From: Isoetes taiwanensis
Lineage: Eukaryota; Streptophyta; Lycopodiopsida; Isoetales; Isoetaceae
Direction: 5' to 3'
Length of the DNA stretch: 64,000 nt
Assembly (NCBI GenBank): GCA_021234155.1
Contig: JAJEKV010000046.1
Location: 2,911,258 to 2,975,257 of the forward strand
Both the position numbers and the translations under genes were made by a program. The notes beneath the pieces were generated by a model. The model saw only the letters and a list, made by a program, of their open reading frames with translations. It was not told the origin of the DNA and made no database searches. Positions 34,640 through 47,188 of this stretch are shown here, piece by piece. Each line of letters starts with the position of its first letter. Within the stretch, counting starts at the first letter, position 1.

Positions 34640-35380
34640 AGATAAAATAGAACATAACATTGTAGATAGTTCAAGAAAGTTCTAGAATGTTCTGGAAGCT
34701 CTAGAAAGTTCTAAAATTTTCTAGAATGTTCTAGAAAGTTCCAGAATTTTAAAATGTTTTGGAATATAAGAGAATCTAGGGGGGATCTAAGAGAATCCTT
34801 CCAGAAAGCCCTAAATTGTTCTAATAAGTTCTAGAATGTAGGGGAATCTTCGGGAATGTAAGGAAATAGGGAAATACTTCCAGAAAGTTCTAGGATGTTT
34901 TGAAAGTTTCAGAATGTTCCAGAAAGTTCTAGAATGTTCTAGAAATTTCTAGAATGTAAGGGAATCCAGGAGAATTAAAGGGAATCTAAGGAAATCTCAT
35001 AAATTGTAAGAGAATCTAGGAAGATATTTACAAGTCTAAGGGAATCTCTTAAAATCTAGTTGAATCTAAGGGAATCTTCATAATATCTAAGGGAATCTAA
35101 GAAAATCTTGATGAAATCTTAGAGTTTTTTTAAGATTTTGCAAAGAGCCACAATAGAATGTTCTAAAATGTTTCATAATAAAGGTGTACAATATAAATCT
35201 TGAAAAAAAAAAGTTCTAGATGCTCAGGGTAAGCGCCTCAGTCTAAAAATAGAAAGTGTTTTAGAAATGTTGCACAGATCCAAACTAGATTATTTTGGAA
35301 GGTTCTAAATGCTCATGGGTAAGCATCTCAATCAAAATAGAAAATTCTAAAAGAATCTAAGGGAATCTTCATGAATGCTA
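34640..35380 (+). repeat. TTCTAGAA / GAATCTAAGG minisatellite with heat-shock-element-like arrays
   Basis: The left half is built from agaat, gttct, agaaa and gttct blocks. This yields uninterrupted alternating nGAAn/nTTCn units: five at 34,674-34,698, five at 34,723-34,747 and nine at 34,911-34,955. The right half shifts to GGGAATCT words. A related but GAATCT-dominated array is at 43,990-44,310. Confidence 0.8.
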
Positions 35381-35529
35381 AATATAGTACATACAATGTT
35401 GAAGAATATAGAGGAATCACAAGAGAATCTCAGTAGAATCGTTGGTTATCTAGAGCACGACAGGGCCTTGCCCCATAAGAACATGCTAAAACTGGAACAA
35501 TGTGCTGTAGGACGCATTAAATTTCTTGT

Positions 35530-36070
35530 ATATCTGTTATATATGTACAATTATATAAGTGTACCAAATGTATATAGAGATTTTGGTGTCGCCGCCTGGA
35601 CCGTCCAGATCTGAGATCCAATGGCCCTGGTGGAGCCACCTCAATCCACCCCAAGCACCCCCCTTATTTGGGGCTTTTGATCTAGGCCGTCGAATGTGCT
35701 GGATCAATGGACAAGATTTAGCCACATAAATTAAGTGCAATAAATGCTATGTGATGAGGTGGCAGCAGGAGTTCATCTCTGCACCGTAGGATCAAAGGGA
35801 AAATTTAATCCTAGCCGTGGAAATTACATTGGAAGGTGCTCGGAAGGTGCAACAATTGGGTTATGATAATGCAATTAATGCCTTTGATGAGGTGGCAGTC
35901 ATAAGAATTTAATGAATTTAATCTATTTTGCATAATTATTATTAAGAGGTAGAGTTTAGCATATTTTTGGACGATGGGCAAAGGTATTTAATTGCCCATC
36001 TTGGGCTTAGCAATGATGCGGTGAGGTGGCAGGCAGGGTGCATACGAAAATCTAGAAAATTCCTAGAACT
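35530..36070 (+). repeat. MITE-like dispersed repeat, copy 1
   Basis: The sequence contains gaccgtccagatctgagatcc, ttatttggggcttttgatct, a gtcgaatgtgct word and gatgaggtggcag blocks. These recur at 49.86-50.52 kb and 63.50-63.86 kb. It has no coding frame. It is preceded by an AT-rich stretch like the ends of the other copies. Confidence 0.65.
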
Positions 36071-37643
36071 CTTGTTGCATTTCTAATTGATGGTTTACCG
36101 TGTGGTCTCTTATTTTGCAAGGCGCCCTCTCTATGTGAAATTTTACTTCCGATTCACTTGGCGGGTCATTTCTTCTGGCATAGTATTAACTTGGAACAAT
36201 TTATGGGCTCGATCAAACTTGATTTTTTGGTAAGGGTCGATGGGATCCGGCTCTGCTTTTGTGTTGCAGACTTTCATTTGGAGTTGGATTTCATATTTAG
36301 CACCGGAGTAAGTAAACCATTACGGCTCTTGCTTTTGCATTGCTTGATTTATCTGCTGTTTACGAGGAACATATGACTATTATCCTCTGGTTTTATTTGC
36401 AGCGTTTAGATCAAAGCATCAGAGCATGCAACATTTTTCTGAGATGTAGATTCAGTGTCTGGCTGGTGCCCAGAGATTCGAACTTAAGAGCACAAAACAG
36501 GGTATTTTCTGCTTCCATTCTTTATATCAACAATTCAGAGCGGCTTCTTATTTTGGATGCCGTTGTGTTCTCAAATCATGCCTTGAGCTGTGGTTTATCC
36601 TTTCTCTCCTTACATCCAGCGCCACGCTATGGCCTTCTACGATATCTGGGCATCTATTCTATGCACAATGGAAGGTCGAAAAAAGAGTTTGGACGGTTTC
36701 TTTCTTCTCCCAGGCTCTGTTTATGGTTGCTGGGCTCTATATGATTGGTGTCCCCACTGTTTGTGCAGTTGAAACATAATTGTTTCCTCCAGGTTTTGTT
36801 GCTCGGCCAGACTGTATGATCGAGCTAGCTGGGGCCATCCCCAGACTTCATTCAAGCTTTTAAGTGTTATGTATGGTGGATTCTGTTTTATCTTGCGACT
36901 CCTGATCTTTTTCATGTTTTTGAGATCGCTGCTTACATTCAGAGCTCTCTGCTTTGACGAGACTGGCATATCTGATCAGTTTTTGAAGAAACTGGAGCAT
37001 GCGCTATTTTGTTTGGCAGGATGTAATCTACTTTTACAGCTTTTCCTTCATGTTTTAAAGTAACGGATCTCTTATGCTCTTATGTTTCTGGTTAACCTGC
37101 AGAGGACGCCTTGTCTCAACTTTTCTGCCAGTATTTGTATCAGAACGAATTTAGCAGCCTTGGTACCTTCTTCAGCTTGAAGCAAAGCCGTAGAAGGGTT
37201 CCCATCACCAAACTGCAGCAGCAGGCTTGCGACCAGCTCTCCGTCTTTTCATTATGGCGCATTTCTAGAACAGAGAAGAGTTTGCCCTTTAATTTTTGTG
37301 TCTGCCATACATACAGCCATGATTGGTAAACCGTTGTGGTAAGCTTCCTTTTTTTATTTATGTTGCCATGTTGTTGCCATGTTGAAGGAACTCGGCTTCA
37401 GATCATATCTATGCAGCTATTCATAGGTTTTTTCTTATAGCTCATGGCACTGTTTCCATGGGATCCTAGTAAAAGACATACTGCGGCAGAAGCTTTGCAT
37501 CATTTTTTTTCCTTCTAGGTATGTCTTCTTACATTGAATCAGTTCATGCAGAGAGTTTTTGCAGTAATAGAACCATTTGTTTGTCACATTGTGCAGATTG
37601 AGAAGTAAGGCATGTGCAGATTATGTGCTGTTGGGAACTTTAC
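36071..37643 (+). other. Unrecognised stretch with exon-like islands
   Basis: Several pyrimidine-rich CAG acceptors and GT donors follow one another on the plus strand (for example acceptors near 36,270, 36,403 and 37,103). Short frames such as SQLFCQYLYQNEFSSLGTFF (from 37,114) match no family I know. It may be a spliced non-coding transcript or captured gene fragments. Confidence 0.25.
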
Positions 37644-37904
37644 CCACTCTTCATTTAAGACGCCAACAATTTCATGGTCTTGCATTATATTCTGTTGCTG
37701 CTGACCTTCAGTGTATGGTTGCTCTGATGCTTCTCCCTTATAGCGTTTTCTAGAGTAAGCTTTCGTGTGATTTTTCATAGCATCCCTTTTCTCAACTGAA
37801 AGCTTTGCATACCACTGTTTTTTCCGTTCATCCCGTTTTAACCTGATAAGTTCTTCAAATGAATACTGTCTATTTGGATCGATTTCCTCTCTTGGTCTTG
37901 GCAT
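37644..37904 (-). pseudogene. N-terminal exon of a second Helitron protein
   Basis: Read on the minus strand from ATG 37,904, the frame starts MPRPREEIDPNRQYS and continues RLKRDERKKQWYAKLSVEKR. This parallels the start of the Helitron protein at 53.2 kb (IDPTRNYSDEEWRRLRRNES, then RRWYAGLSEERR). A good donor, GTAAAG, follows LNEEW at 37,644, so it looks like a first exon. No Rep or helicase sequence follows on the minus strand in the next 2 kb, so this is a fragment or part of a non-autonomous element. Confidence 0.55.
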
Positions 37905-38285
37905 GATACTCCAAAATGTGATCCAAGAGTATTGGACATTATACATCTCATTGAAATGTATCATTTGTCATCCATACAACAGTCATATTAATTGTTTTTT
38001 TTTCTTTCACAACTACATCTATGTGCAGATCAACGAACCAGCCTCATACATATGCTCATCTGACAGATCTAGAATCTTCCATTCTATAGATTGTCAGGCA
38101 CCCTCAGGTTTTCTGATGGGGACAGATTAGTTAGTAGGCAACTTCCTATTTGCACTCATTTGCAACTAGGAACTCTAAAACATTTAGAGCGCATTTCTAC
38201 TTTGAAGCTACATTTATTAGCACTCTACCAGGAAGTTCTGCTCAATTATTCCTTCATGTTTTATTCGAGTCTTTTCTCCCTTCAG

Positions 38286-38439
38286 TCTGAACGACGCCAT
38301 TTTTCTAAGTTCCATCATTATAACACTGTAACTAGTACCAGAGATTTTTCCCAAAACAGGAGATGGCTTGCCTCACTTGCAACGATTGGCCCAAATCAAA
38401 GCTCATCTGTATCAAAGCGATATCAGGCAGATGCCCCAG
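38286..38439 (+). other. Exon-like open segment of unknown origin
   Basis: The segment is bounded by ctcccttcag on the left and CCCCAG/gtaaaa on the right, and only one frame is open across it (SERRHFSKFHHYN through RYQADAPG). The basic, Ser/Arg-rich wording is compatible with an organelle-targeting region, but I do not recognise it. Splicing to the next acceptor-like site (38,822) would hit a stop at once. Confidence 0.3.
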
Positions 38440-38698
38440 GTAAAATGTCGTTTGTAGTTCTAGTCTTTATGCTTTTTCTTCTAGTGTTTTCTATGTCGGT
38501 TGAATCTTTCTTCGTCCTATTATTAAGGAACAATTGTGAAGAATTCTAGTTAACATGCAAGGCTATGCTTGTGCTTAGAGTGGTTAGAAATAGAATATAT
38601 CTCTAGAATTTCTTATGGTGAATGTTAGCAGCATGTGTATGCAAGCGCCAGTTACGTTATTCAACATGGTCTAGGGCTGGTAAGCTTGATACTGCAGT

Positions 38699-39252
38699 TG
38701 GAGTTTTATTTAAAGCGCAACATATTGTAAAAATCACATAGAGACCTCAACTGCCTCAATACTTGCTGCATGACATTTGGAGGGTTTTGTAAATCAATTA
38801 TGTGAACTTAATTTTTAATGCAGGCTAACACATTATTGCATCCTGCTCGGAGCTTTCAATTTGCAACTTTTGAACAGGTGAGACTCCATGCATTAGTTGC
38901 AATGCCAAACTTTTAGATAAAGTTAAACAATTGTGTGTTTATTTGCTGTCTCCACAGTCCCTTTTATCCGCAATGGAAGAGAGTGTAAAAAATACACCAT
39001 GTATAGCATTAGTCTCAAAAGAATTCGCAGTAAATGCAGTTTTATTGCTTTGAGAATATATGTGAGGTGTTTATATCGATTGCAGCTGGAGTTTTATTTA
39101 AAGTGCAACATATTGTAACAATCACATAAAGACCTTAAATGCCTCAATACTTGCTGCATGACATCTGGAGGGTTTTGTAAATTAATTATGTGAACTTAAT
39201 TTTTAATGCAGGCTGAAACATTATTGGATCTTGCTTGGAGCTTTCAATTAGA
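38699..39252 (+). repeat. Imperfect duplication of about 165 bp
   Basis: 38,699-38,865 and 39,083-39,248 share ggagttttatttaaag, aatacttgctgcatgaca and the acceptor-like ttaatttttaatgcag. The intervening 220 bases are unrelated. Confidence 0.8.
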
Positions 39253-40929
39253 TTGAGAATTAGCGCTTCTGCAATGACATAGTGGCAGTCGATAATGCAG
39301 GTTGGAATCCTACTTGTGAGATGTGAAGTCGGAATGGGTCAGTCACTTGCTGCTCGGTGACGATGGATGTATGGGTGGGTGTATAGTCACTTTTACTATG
39401 AATTATTTTAAAGAAGTTCTTGGTGCAGTATTGTATATGTGGCAGATATACATGATTTTGTTCAGATGTACATATGTAAAATAATGAAAAACGCAATGTA
39501 AATGTGGAAGTTTTGCTCAATATTTTATTTTTGCTCTAAGAGAAATGAACTTTGTGTAATTACTATAAAGCATCTTTTGGACCAAATAATAGCTTCATAT
39601 CGCATTACTTTAAGGGCACAAAATGCCATCTGCTCAAAGTGACAATACATGGATTCTACTTCTCCTTTTGGTCAGTTTTGTTGAAGAAAACTGAAGATAA
39701 GGCCTTCTGTCTCCAAAGGATGCCTAATCACACACGTACGCAGACCGACATAGACACTGACACAGATACCCCTCCGGACATGTGGGCAATCTTTTGTGCG
39801 CAAGCTAATTAAAAGGGGGCATATACGAGATTACTCTATTCCGTAGTCTGTCAACTATATGGCTAGGAAAAGTTAGCTTATTTGAAAATGAATGAAGACA
39901 ACCCACGATCGTGAATGCCATTGTTGCCTCCATAGCCTCCAACATTCCTTGACCATAAAAGGTGTATGGCTTGATGCTCTTGATTAACACTATTGGTTTT
40001 GTTCCTCTCCCTGCAACCATTCAAATAGAAGGCATTCTTTTAAACAAAGTGGCATTATTATTTCAAAGGTTATCGATAACAAATTATTGAAACAAAAGAG
40101 AACAAAAGACAGGAGAGTAGTTCAGGATTGGCAGACATAGAAAAACATAAATGTTATTCATAGAAAACCATAAATGCGGAATTGACAGACATAGAAAAGC
40201 ATAAATCTTATTCATAGAAAAGAGTAAAGGCACTTGGCTCTTAAAGGCAAAGATGCAACCAAAATACATAACGATTGCTTTTGCAAATAGTTTTTGCAAA
40301 TTTTTGAGGTTCCCTAGCCTTCTTCCAGACACCAAAAGTAGCAACATGCTCCTTTGTTTGCTGAGCTAGATTCCTGCGAATTCTGAACATATGCCTTTCT
40401 TGAATATTTGAACAATACCAGAAAACACAAAGATGAGAAACATAGCTGTAAATAATGTAGCCTACTAGACCCTCCTATCCTTTTGCCTGTGATGGACATG
40501 AGGTAAAGCCCCTGCATTCTGTTGGCCATCCAACATTAAAAGGAGGAGAAGCAGCCTAGAAAAAATATATACTTGATTGAATTGTCGATCATGGCAGCAA
40601 TGTTTAAATAAGCACATTACAATGAAGTTAAGCTGAACCTATATCTTTGCATAAATGTTTGCAAGTCACTATGGTAGCTGTGAAAAATATAGTCGTAATC
40701 TTTCGCATGAAATGACTTCACAGGACTTGGATAGTAGAACCTTATCTCTCCTACTTGATTTCTTTAGTTCTGAGACATAGCAAAAGGAACCCAATGGGCA
40801 TGCTTCAAAAAATGTACAAATGCATATAGAAAGCTTGACTTGCGTTGTAACTCTAGCATGTCAATTGCAATATGCGCTTCTTTAAATGTCCCATGTCCAC
40901 ATGTGGTCTCGCACCCTTGTGAATAGAAA
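39253..40929. other. About 1.7 kb without recognisable features
   Basis: Only short frames of no known family. A locally repeated phrase, catagaaaa(a/g)cataaa, occurs three times at 40,135-40,225. Confidence 0.4.
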
Positions 40930-41120
40930 CCCATTATTAAGCATGCATTGCATTGACAAGTTGAACGTTAATAGTGGGCCAAACCTCAGCGGGTTGGAAC
41001 TAGAGAAACGTTCGCGGCGGCCCATTATTAAGCATGCATTGACAGGTTGAACGTTAATAGTGGGCCAAACCTCAGCCGGTTGGAACTACAGAAACGTTCG
41101 CGGCGGTCTTGGCCGCCGCG
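40930..41120 (+). repeat. Tandem duplication ending in a GC-rich hairpin
   Basis: Two units starting cccattattaagcatgcatt lie at 40,930 and 41,021; the second lacks a 5-base cattg. Each ends with aaacgttcgcggcgg. The second is followed by a perfect stem-loop: CGCGGCGG (41,099-41,106), tcttgg, CCGCCGCG (41,113-41,120). Confidence 0.85.
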
Positions 41121-43989
41121 ATAAGTTTCTTGTACAAATTAAAAATGTTGTATGATTGGTTCTCATTTCAATGTAGCTAAGTTGCTTGATACTTTTTGTG
41201 TATGTCACCAAATCCTAAAGATTTTGTGCAATATGCAACAGGTGTGAAAATTTAAGTAAAGCGGTAGATGCCTCTCCCTAACAAAAAGATCCATCTTATT
41301 TGCACTAGACTGGAAATGAATACCATGTCATTCAAGAGGTGCATTGCAAAGTCAAACTAAAATAAGAAAAAGACCATGGCACAACACCAAAGTTTGGGAT
41401 TAAATTTGGGTGTTGGACTACGATGGGTTTCTTTCTTACATTTTCTAAGTTATAAGACATGGTTTAGCTTCATAGAAACATAGAAAGTGTTAAATATCCA
41501 ATAACACAGCCTGATCTTACGATGCAAATTGGCCTATCATTTAGTTCTGCCTAGGCAACACACAATGGAATTCGATGAGGGATATTTTACATTTGTCGCG
41601 TATATTTGCATTTGGTTTTCCCATTTGATATAGTTCTTCGTATTTTTAGGCAACTAATTTTTAGTTACACACGTCAAAGTTCAATTATCTTTTGTAAGAC
41701 TTATATATATTAAAAATGTTGTATGATTGTAAGACACTTGAATTTGATAAATTAGCATGCATCTCCCACATTTGAATTTGGTGAGTTAAAATTGAAGGAG
41801 TATTCAGTGCCAATCCCTTAATATATATATAATTGCTGATCCAACAACAACGCAGGAAATATAGTATTACAGCATGCCTGGATAATCGCTCCTTGCTCCT
41901 TCAAATGTTTTCCTAGAAGCAATGCTTGACTTGAAATATTGTCGTGGAGCAATCTATAGAGCAAACTACCACATCTCCTTTCTCAATGAGTTGTTGCCTC
42001 TGTAAAACTCTAGCTTTCCTTCCATTGCATCTCCCACAACATTTGCATTTGTCTGTTCACGTGATATAGACAATTTGTTGATTGTGGCAAAAGTTGCCCT
42101 TTATTTTCTGCCGCAGAACAAATGTAAGAACTTTTATGACAAAACTTGCCCTTTATGTGGCCAATAGATTTTTCCCTTATATTTATGATTTAGTTATTCA
42201 TTCTCCAAACCAGTGGCTTTGTAAACTATGACGTCAAATCCCTTAAGGACATACTTGAGAAATAAACATGACTGAGATCGGACATATGTGGCTGAGATCG
42301 ATTGAAATCGATAATGACTCAAATGAAAATTGCAAACTTGGCGTTATGGTTCCCAACCCCGTACTTGTGCATATATACAGCATACTATTTTGATTCCCAT
42401 ATTCAAATCTACCTTGAGCATGAATAAGAGCCAATCTTGATTTTACGACGAATCAGAGTATAAGACTGGTCAGATCTCATTGCAAATTAAGAAAGGAATA
42501 TATTGATCGATATTGCCAATGCACAAAAGCAAGGTAAAAGAAATACATACCAAAGCCATGCTTTAAGCCTCGACATGGCTGCCTACATTATGCTAGCATC
42601 ACACCCAAACTCTAGTGTTTTCTCTCTTGAGCAGTCCAGATCGAGATAAGGTTCGATTCGGTGCAAGTTTTCTACCAAGATTCTCTTCATTTCTGGCTGA
42701 ATCAAGATCCAATCATGTTCCAACTATAAAGCGAAGAAGGTGTGAAATTGGCAGCAAAGTAAAAGTAATCTTCCCATGCCCTAAACCAACAGATTCACAC
42801 ACTGCAAGATGGCCTCCCACAAGATAATCTTCAATAGAGTCAGTTTTGTTATGGTGCAACCATGCAAATGCAAGCTCCAATGTGTTATAAAGATTGCTGG
42901 GTCCATGGGTCTGCATACTGCACTCCTTTGCCTGCACAAATATTATCATGTCAGTCATAAACTTTCAAAGAATGGACCAATAAATCTCAAACATAAACTT
43001 TCAAACTTCTTTATAAACTTAGGCTCAAACATTGAATATAAACTTTCAAACTTCTTTATTCGATGGCCCCAACAATAACAATAAGATTGGTGTGCTTCTA
43101 GGAGGTGCTCATTTGTGATTTTCAAAACATGGCCTCAAATCAATGGCCCCAACAATAACAATAAGATTGGTGTGCTACAATGTCATGAATCCTCAAAATA
43201 CTTACTCATCGAGCGAAGTTATAGTGTTTCTCCTACACTACATTCACCTCTGTATTTTTAGGGTCTTGATTGTGCTTATGCAGTCTTCCAATTCATACAT
43301 CGCGTACTTCACCTACATCGCCAATGTTCCTACATCCAGAGTTATACCATGAATTCTTTCATGGAGGAACTAATGCATGCATTCACAGAATTAGCAAATA
43401 TATTTAAGAAAGAGAGACAATAACTAGACGATAACTTGGAATTATTACCTCATAATAGACTAGGACTTGGAATTATTAAATACATAAATGTAGATCTTTT
43501 TTAACGAGCTTAATAGGACCATTGATATAGGCTCTTTAAATGCCTCAAAAGTTGTTATATGTAAGTAGAACATTGAATGCAGTCCACCAACAGACACTCA
43601 AAATAGGTTGTCTTACCTTTATCAGAGAGCGCAATGAATGAGAATGTGCTACCTATGTGTCAATGCTTCTAAAGAGGGGTGTTGGGACTAAGGTGTTTAG
43701 ACCTCTTAAGGCTCTGAATTTGGATCTTAATGTTGGCAACTTTATTGACATGAACATCTTTAGTGTCCCAAGAAAGAGTTCTAGGAATTCATGATCGAGA
43801 AAAGGGAGCAATTATGAGAGTCGTGATGCATTTGTTGGTCTATTTTTTCTACTTTGAGGCTGATATTTAAATGTTCTAGATATAATAGCCTCTCTAATCT
43901 GTTCAATAGATTTAAGAGATTGTCATAAATGTTAATAAAATATCATTGATGATAACGTCTACAAGGAAACTAAGATAAATTTTGATAAA
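41121..43989. other. About 2.9 kb of unrecognised intergenic DNA
   Basis: No convincing coding frame. A 35-base phrase, atggccccaacaataac and on through gattggtgtgct, occurs twice (43,063 and 43,141), and ataaactttcaaacttcttta twice just before it. Confidence 0.4.
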
Positions 43990-44310
43990 TTCATCTACAG
44001 AGAGTTGAGGAATCTATGGTAATTTAAGAGAATCTAGTGGATTTTCTCAGGATGTTAGAGAATGTAGGGGAATTTCAAGGGAATCTTAGGAAATCAATGA
44101 GAGTCTCAAGAGAATCTTCAGAATGTAGCTGAATTTAAGAGGATCTTCATAAGATCATTAATAATCTAGAGGAATCTTGAGAGAATCTTGGAGGATCTAC
44201 GGAAATCCTCATAGAATCTAAGGGAATCTATAAGAATCTACATAGAATCTCTAGGAATCTAGGGGAATCTTTGGGAGTTTAAGAGATGTAAGGGAATCTT
44301 CATAAACACT
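43990..44310 (+). repeat. GAATCT minisatellite
   Basis: About 25 loosely spaced words of the type gaatct, ggaatct and agggaatctt. It resembles the right half of the 34.6-35.4 kb array; a reverse-strand echo (agattc words) is at 61,850-61,960. Confidence 0.7.
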
Positions 44311-44569
44311 TTTGTCCTTCGATTTTTTGGTGGAGCTGAATCAGTAGATTTGCATCTTCCAGCTGAACTATGGTTCTGCTAAAATGCCAAAAGACCTCAA
44401 AGCTTTTTTCATTTCGTAGGCTGCTTGCTTGGGCACCTATACATCATAAATTCTAATAAATAATGGTATGCTTCGTCTAATGGCTAATAGGCAAGGATTT
44501 AGCTTAAAACATCATGACTTTAGATTAGATGGATACTTCCATTTGTCTTACAAGACAATTGAGAATGTA

Positions 44570-45110
44570 AAAATCTCAAACAAGGTGCGTATTAAAGACA
44601 TTATTTCTTCATCATACAATGTCAATAAATTAATGGATTATTATATTTGAATTCGATTTGAGCAAAAAAAAAATTGGGATTTACCTATGACTATATGTTA
44701 AGAGGAAGACTACCAAATTATATGGCAATATTGACCGATTCAACTTCCAGTATGAGTTCTTCTAACTTAATTCTTGACACTCAACTTTAAATACTGAACT
44801 TTTTAAGCTTGAATTTTACTCTCCGATCTAAAGATTTTTAATCGATAATGCACATGTTGCTCTATTTTTGTTCAATGTAGTTGTGCAATTGCAATGTCAA
44901 GTTCATTTTCTTGGTTCAATATAGTTGTGCAATTGATATTGCAATATCAAACTACAACTTCTAACTTAATTTTTGACACTCAACTTTAGATATTGATCTG
45001 TTTAAGCTTGGATTTTGCTCCAAGATGTTCATGAACCATAGTTTATAGATCCATTGATAGTACAAGAACTTGTATATATATATATATATACAAGTATTTG
45101 TACTATGAGG
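44570..45110 (+). repeat. Dispersed repeat ending in a 46-bp palindrome
   Basis: 44,572-44,660 (tctcaaacaaggtgcgtattaaag through to the gaattcgatttgag word) and the part around ccattgatagtacaag recur at 63,323-63,480. Inside it, ttctaacttaattcttgacactcaact occurs twice. It ends in an inverted repeat at 45,059-45,104 with an AT-dinucleotide centre. Confidence 0.7.
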
Positions 45111-47188
45111 GAGTATACGAAGCTGAATGTACGTACATAGATTTCCCCGAAATCTATTAATATTCGCGAGGATAATGCGAGTATTCTTTAAGATTACACA
45201 AAGATTCACTTGAAAGCACACCTAGTGTGAAGGATATATTTTGATTCCTTTAAGATCCCCTAGAAAAAATTGATAAAATATATCCTCCACGTGCAAAGTT
45301 GAACATACGTACGTGGGGAAAGACTTCCCAAGTTTCTATAAGGTTTCTAAGTTTATCAACATTCCATTAAGACTAGCCAATATTCTTTTAAGATTCTAAA
45401 TACACCTATTTCTACATTTGGGTATATTGATGCTTTTGTAAAACCATGGCTGATCAATTTCAAAGTAATGGAATGGAGCGCACCTTTGTATTCGAGACAC
45501 AAGCTCGATCCTTGCTACCAAACCGCCCATTCAGGGCCCTAACTTTGTCCACCAAAATTGAAGCTTGCACATCTTTCTTATAACTAGCAAGATGACAAGT
45601 TTTAGATTATTTTGCTACCATTGAATGACAGTGGACTTCAAATAACACAAAGTACACTAGCCATAGCAATCATCATCCTTATTATATAGATCTCAGTTCT
45701 AGAGTCTACCACAAGCAACCCTAATCCATGTTGCTATAAGTAATACCAATGCATTGTATTGAATGAAGCCCCCCACTTAACTTAAAATGACAACTAAGAT
45801 TAACATGTAGAAATATGTAGTACTTAATGAAATAGAAAAGCATATCAGTATCAAAGAATGTAGTTGTTCTTCGCATCAAATTATCTTGATTGTTTTTATT
45901 GGATGGGCTTTAGCTCAGTTAAATTGATTTCAATGTCTCCCTTATTAAGGAGCATAAGCGAAAAGTCCCGGAAGGGACAAAAGGTCCGTAAAAAACGAGC
46001 ATCAATTCTATGCAAACGCAAAAAAGTTCATGGCACAAATCGAGGCATTTAACTTTCAAAGAATGGTACACGCCTCAGCAACTATTGGGATCCAGGTTGA
46101 ATAAAGTTGATAAGCTGCATCCAGCTAAAAGAGGGCAGATGCCACATACAAACTATCCATGTATAAGTGCTTAGACAACAACGTCTAGTGGTCTACAGCT
46201 GCGAGAACCATATAAATAGTCAAATGGATGTTTATTTATCATGCAACCTCATTTAGAATATCTGCAAATACCTCAGATTAAGTATTGAAGATGGTTGTAT
46301 CCTTGTGTAGATCAACTATAGCCATCCAAGATACATCTAGAAGCCAAAAGGCATGTAAATCTTAAGATGTTATGCATGTTGGGTAGTTAAACACAAGTAC
46401 AATCGTCAGATGTGCGCTTGCAAGTGTATAGGATGAATATGACTTCATTCTTGCCATTCATTTGTAGCCATGCCTAAGGTCGAAGTCACACTAGATGTTA
46501 AAAAAAAAACACTATGATTATCATAATGTTCTAAATGTTTTTGAAGTTCTCTTATGAGATTTTGCTTTATTAATTTATGATTTTTTGGATGTTAATGGGA
46601 GAACGATAAACCAAGGTTAGTGTAAAAGAAAATTGCTTATAACTTTCTATTAATTGCACGTGAACAATAAAAGTCTTTGAGAATCCTTTTAAGCTACGGT
46701 TATTACACCCCAAGATTATATTTGGAAAGTTAAAAAATTACTTCTTGAGGAATAGGCTTTCTTATCAAGTTGCCTTCAATATTTAACAATCATGTCATAG
46801 ATAATTAATTTATGAAACTTGAGTCTATTTAGTTTCTGCATCCACTATGCCAACATCATCTTGTACCTTTGTCACTAACAATCAGTGCATGCCTGATTTT
46901 CTTTCTTTTTTTTTTTTACATCTCGAATTATTGCCTGTAGGGCCAGAACTAAAATGCCCTTGATGCAGGAGCACTATTAATTATAAGGATAGCACATGAC
47001 CTGACTTCCTGCCTAAGAACCAAGCATGTGATCTTTTAAACTTCAAATTTCCATGGACTCAGCTATGCACTTACACAACTTGGAATAGGAATCATGTGCA
47101 TGAGAATTTCCTGTATGACCATGCATGCACAGGAAGGAGAGTTTGTGCCCAGAAAAGATCAATTGGAATTTGGAAGAAGATGAGGGGC
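45111..47188. other. About 2.1 kb without recognisable features
   Basis: No frame of interest on either strand. cgtacgta words (45,131 and 45,307) occur beside repeated accounts of aagattc. I see no RNA gene. Confidence 0.4.

Noticed and set aside
36869-37063. Small membrane protein (FILRLLIFFMFLRSLLTF)
   Set aside because: The hydrophobic run comes from T-rich DNA; there is no conserved start context and no similarity I recognise.
41099-41120. Intrinsic (bacterial-type) terminator
   Set aside because: The GC stem is not followed by a T-run, and the context is a plant nuclear genome.
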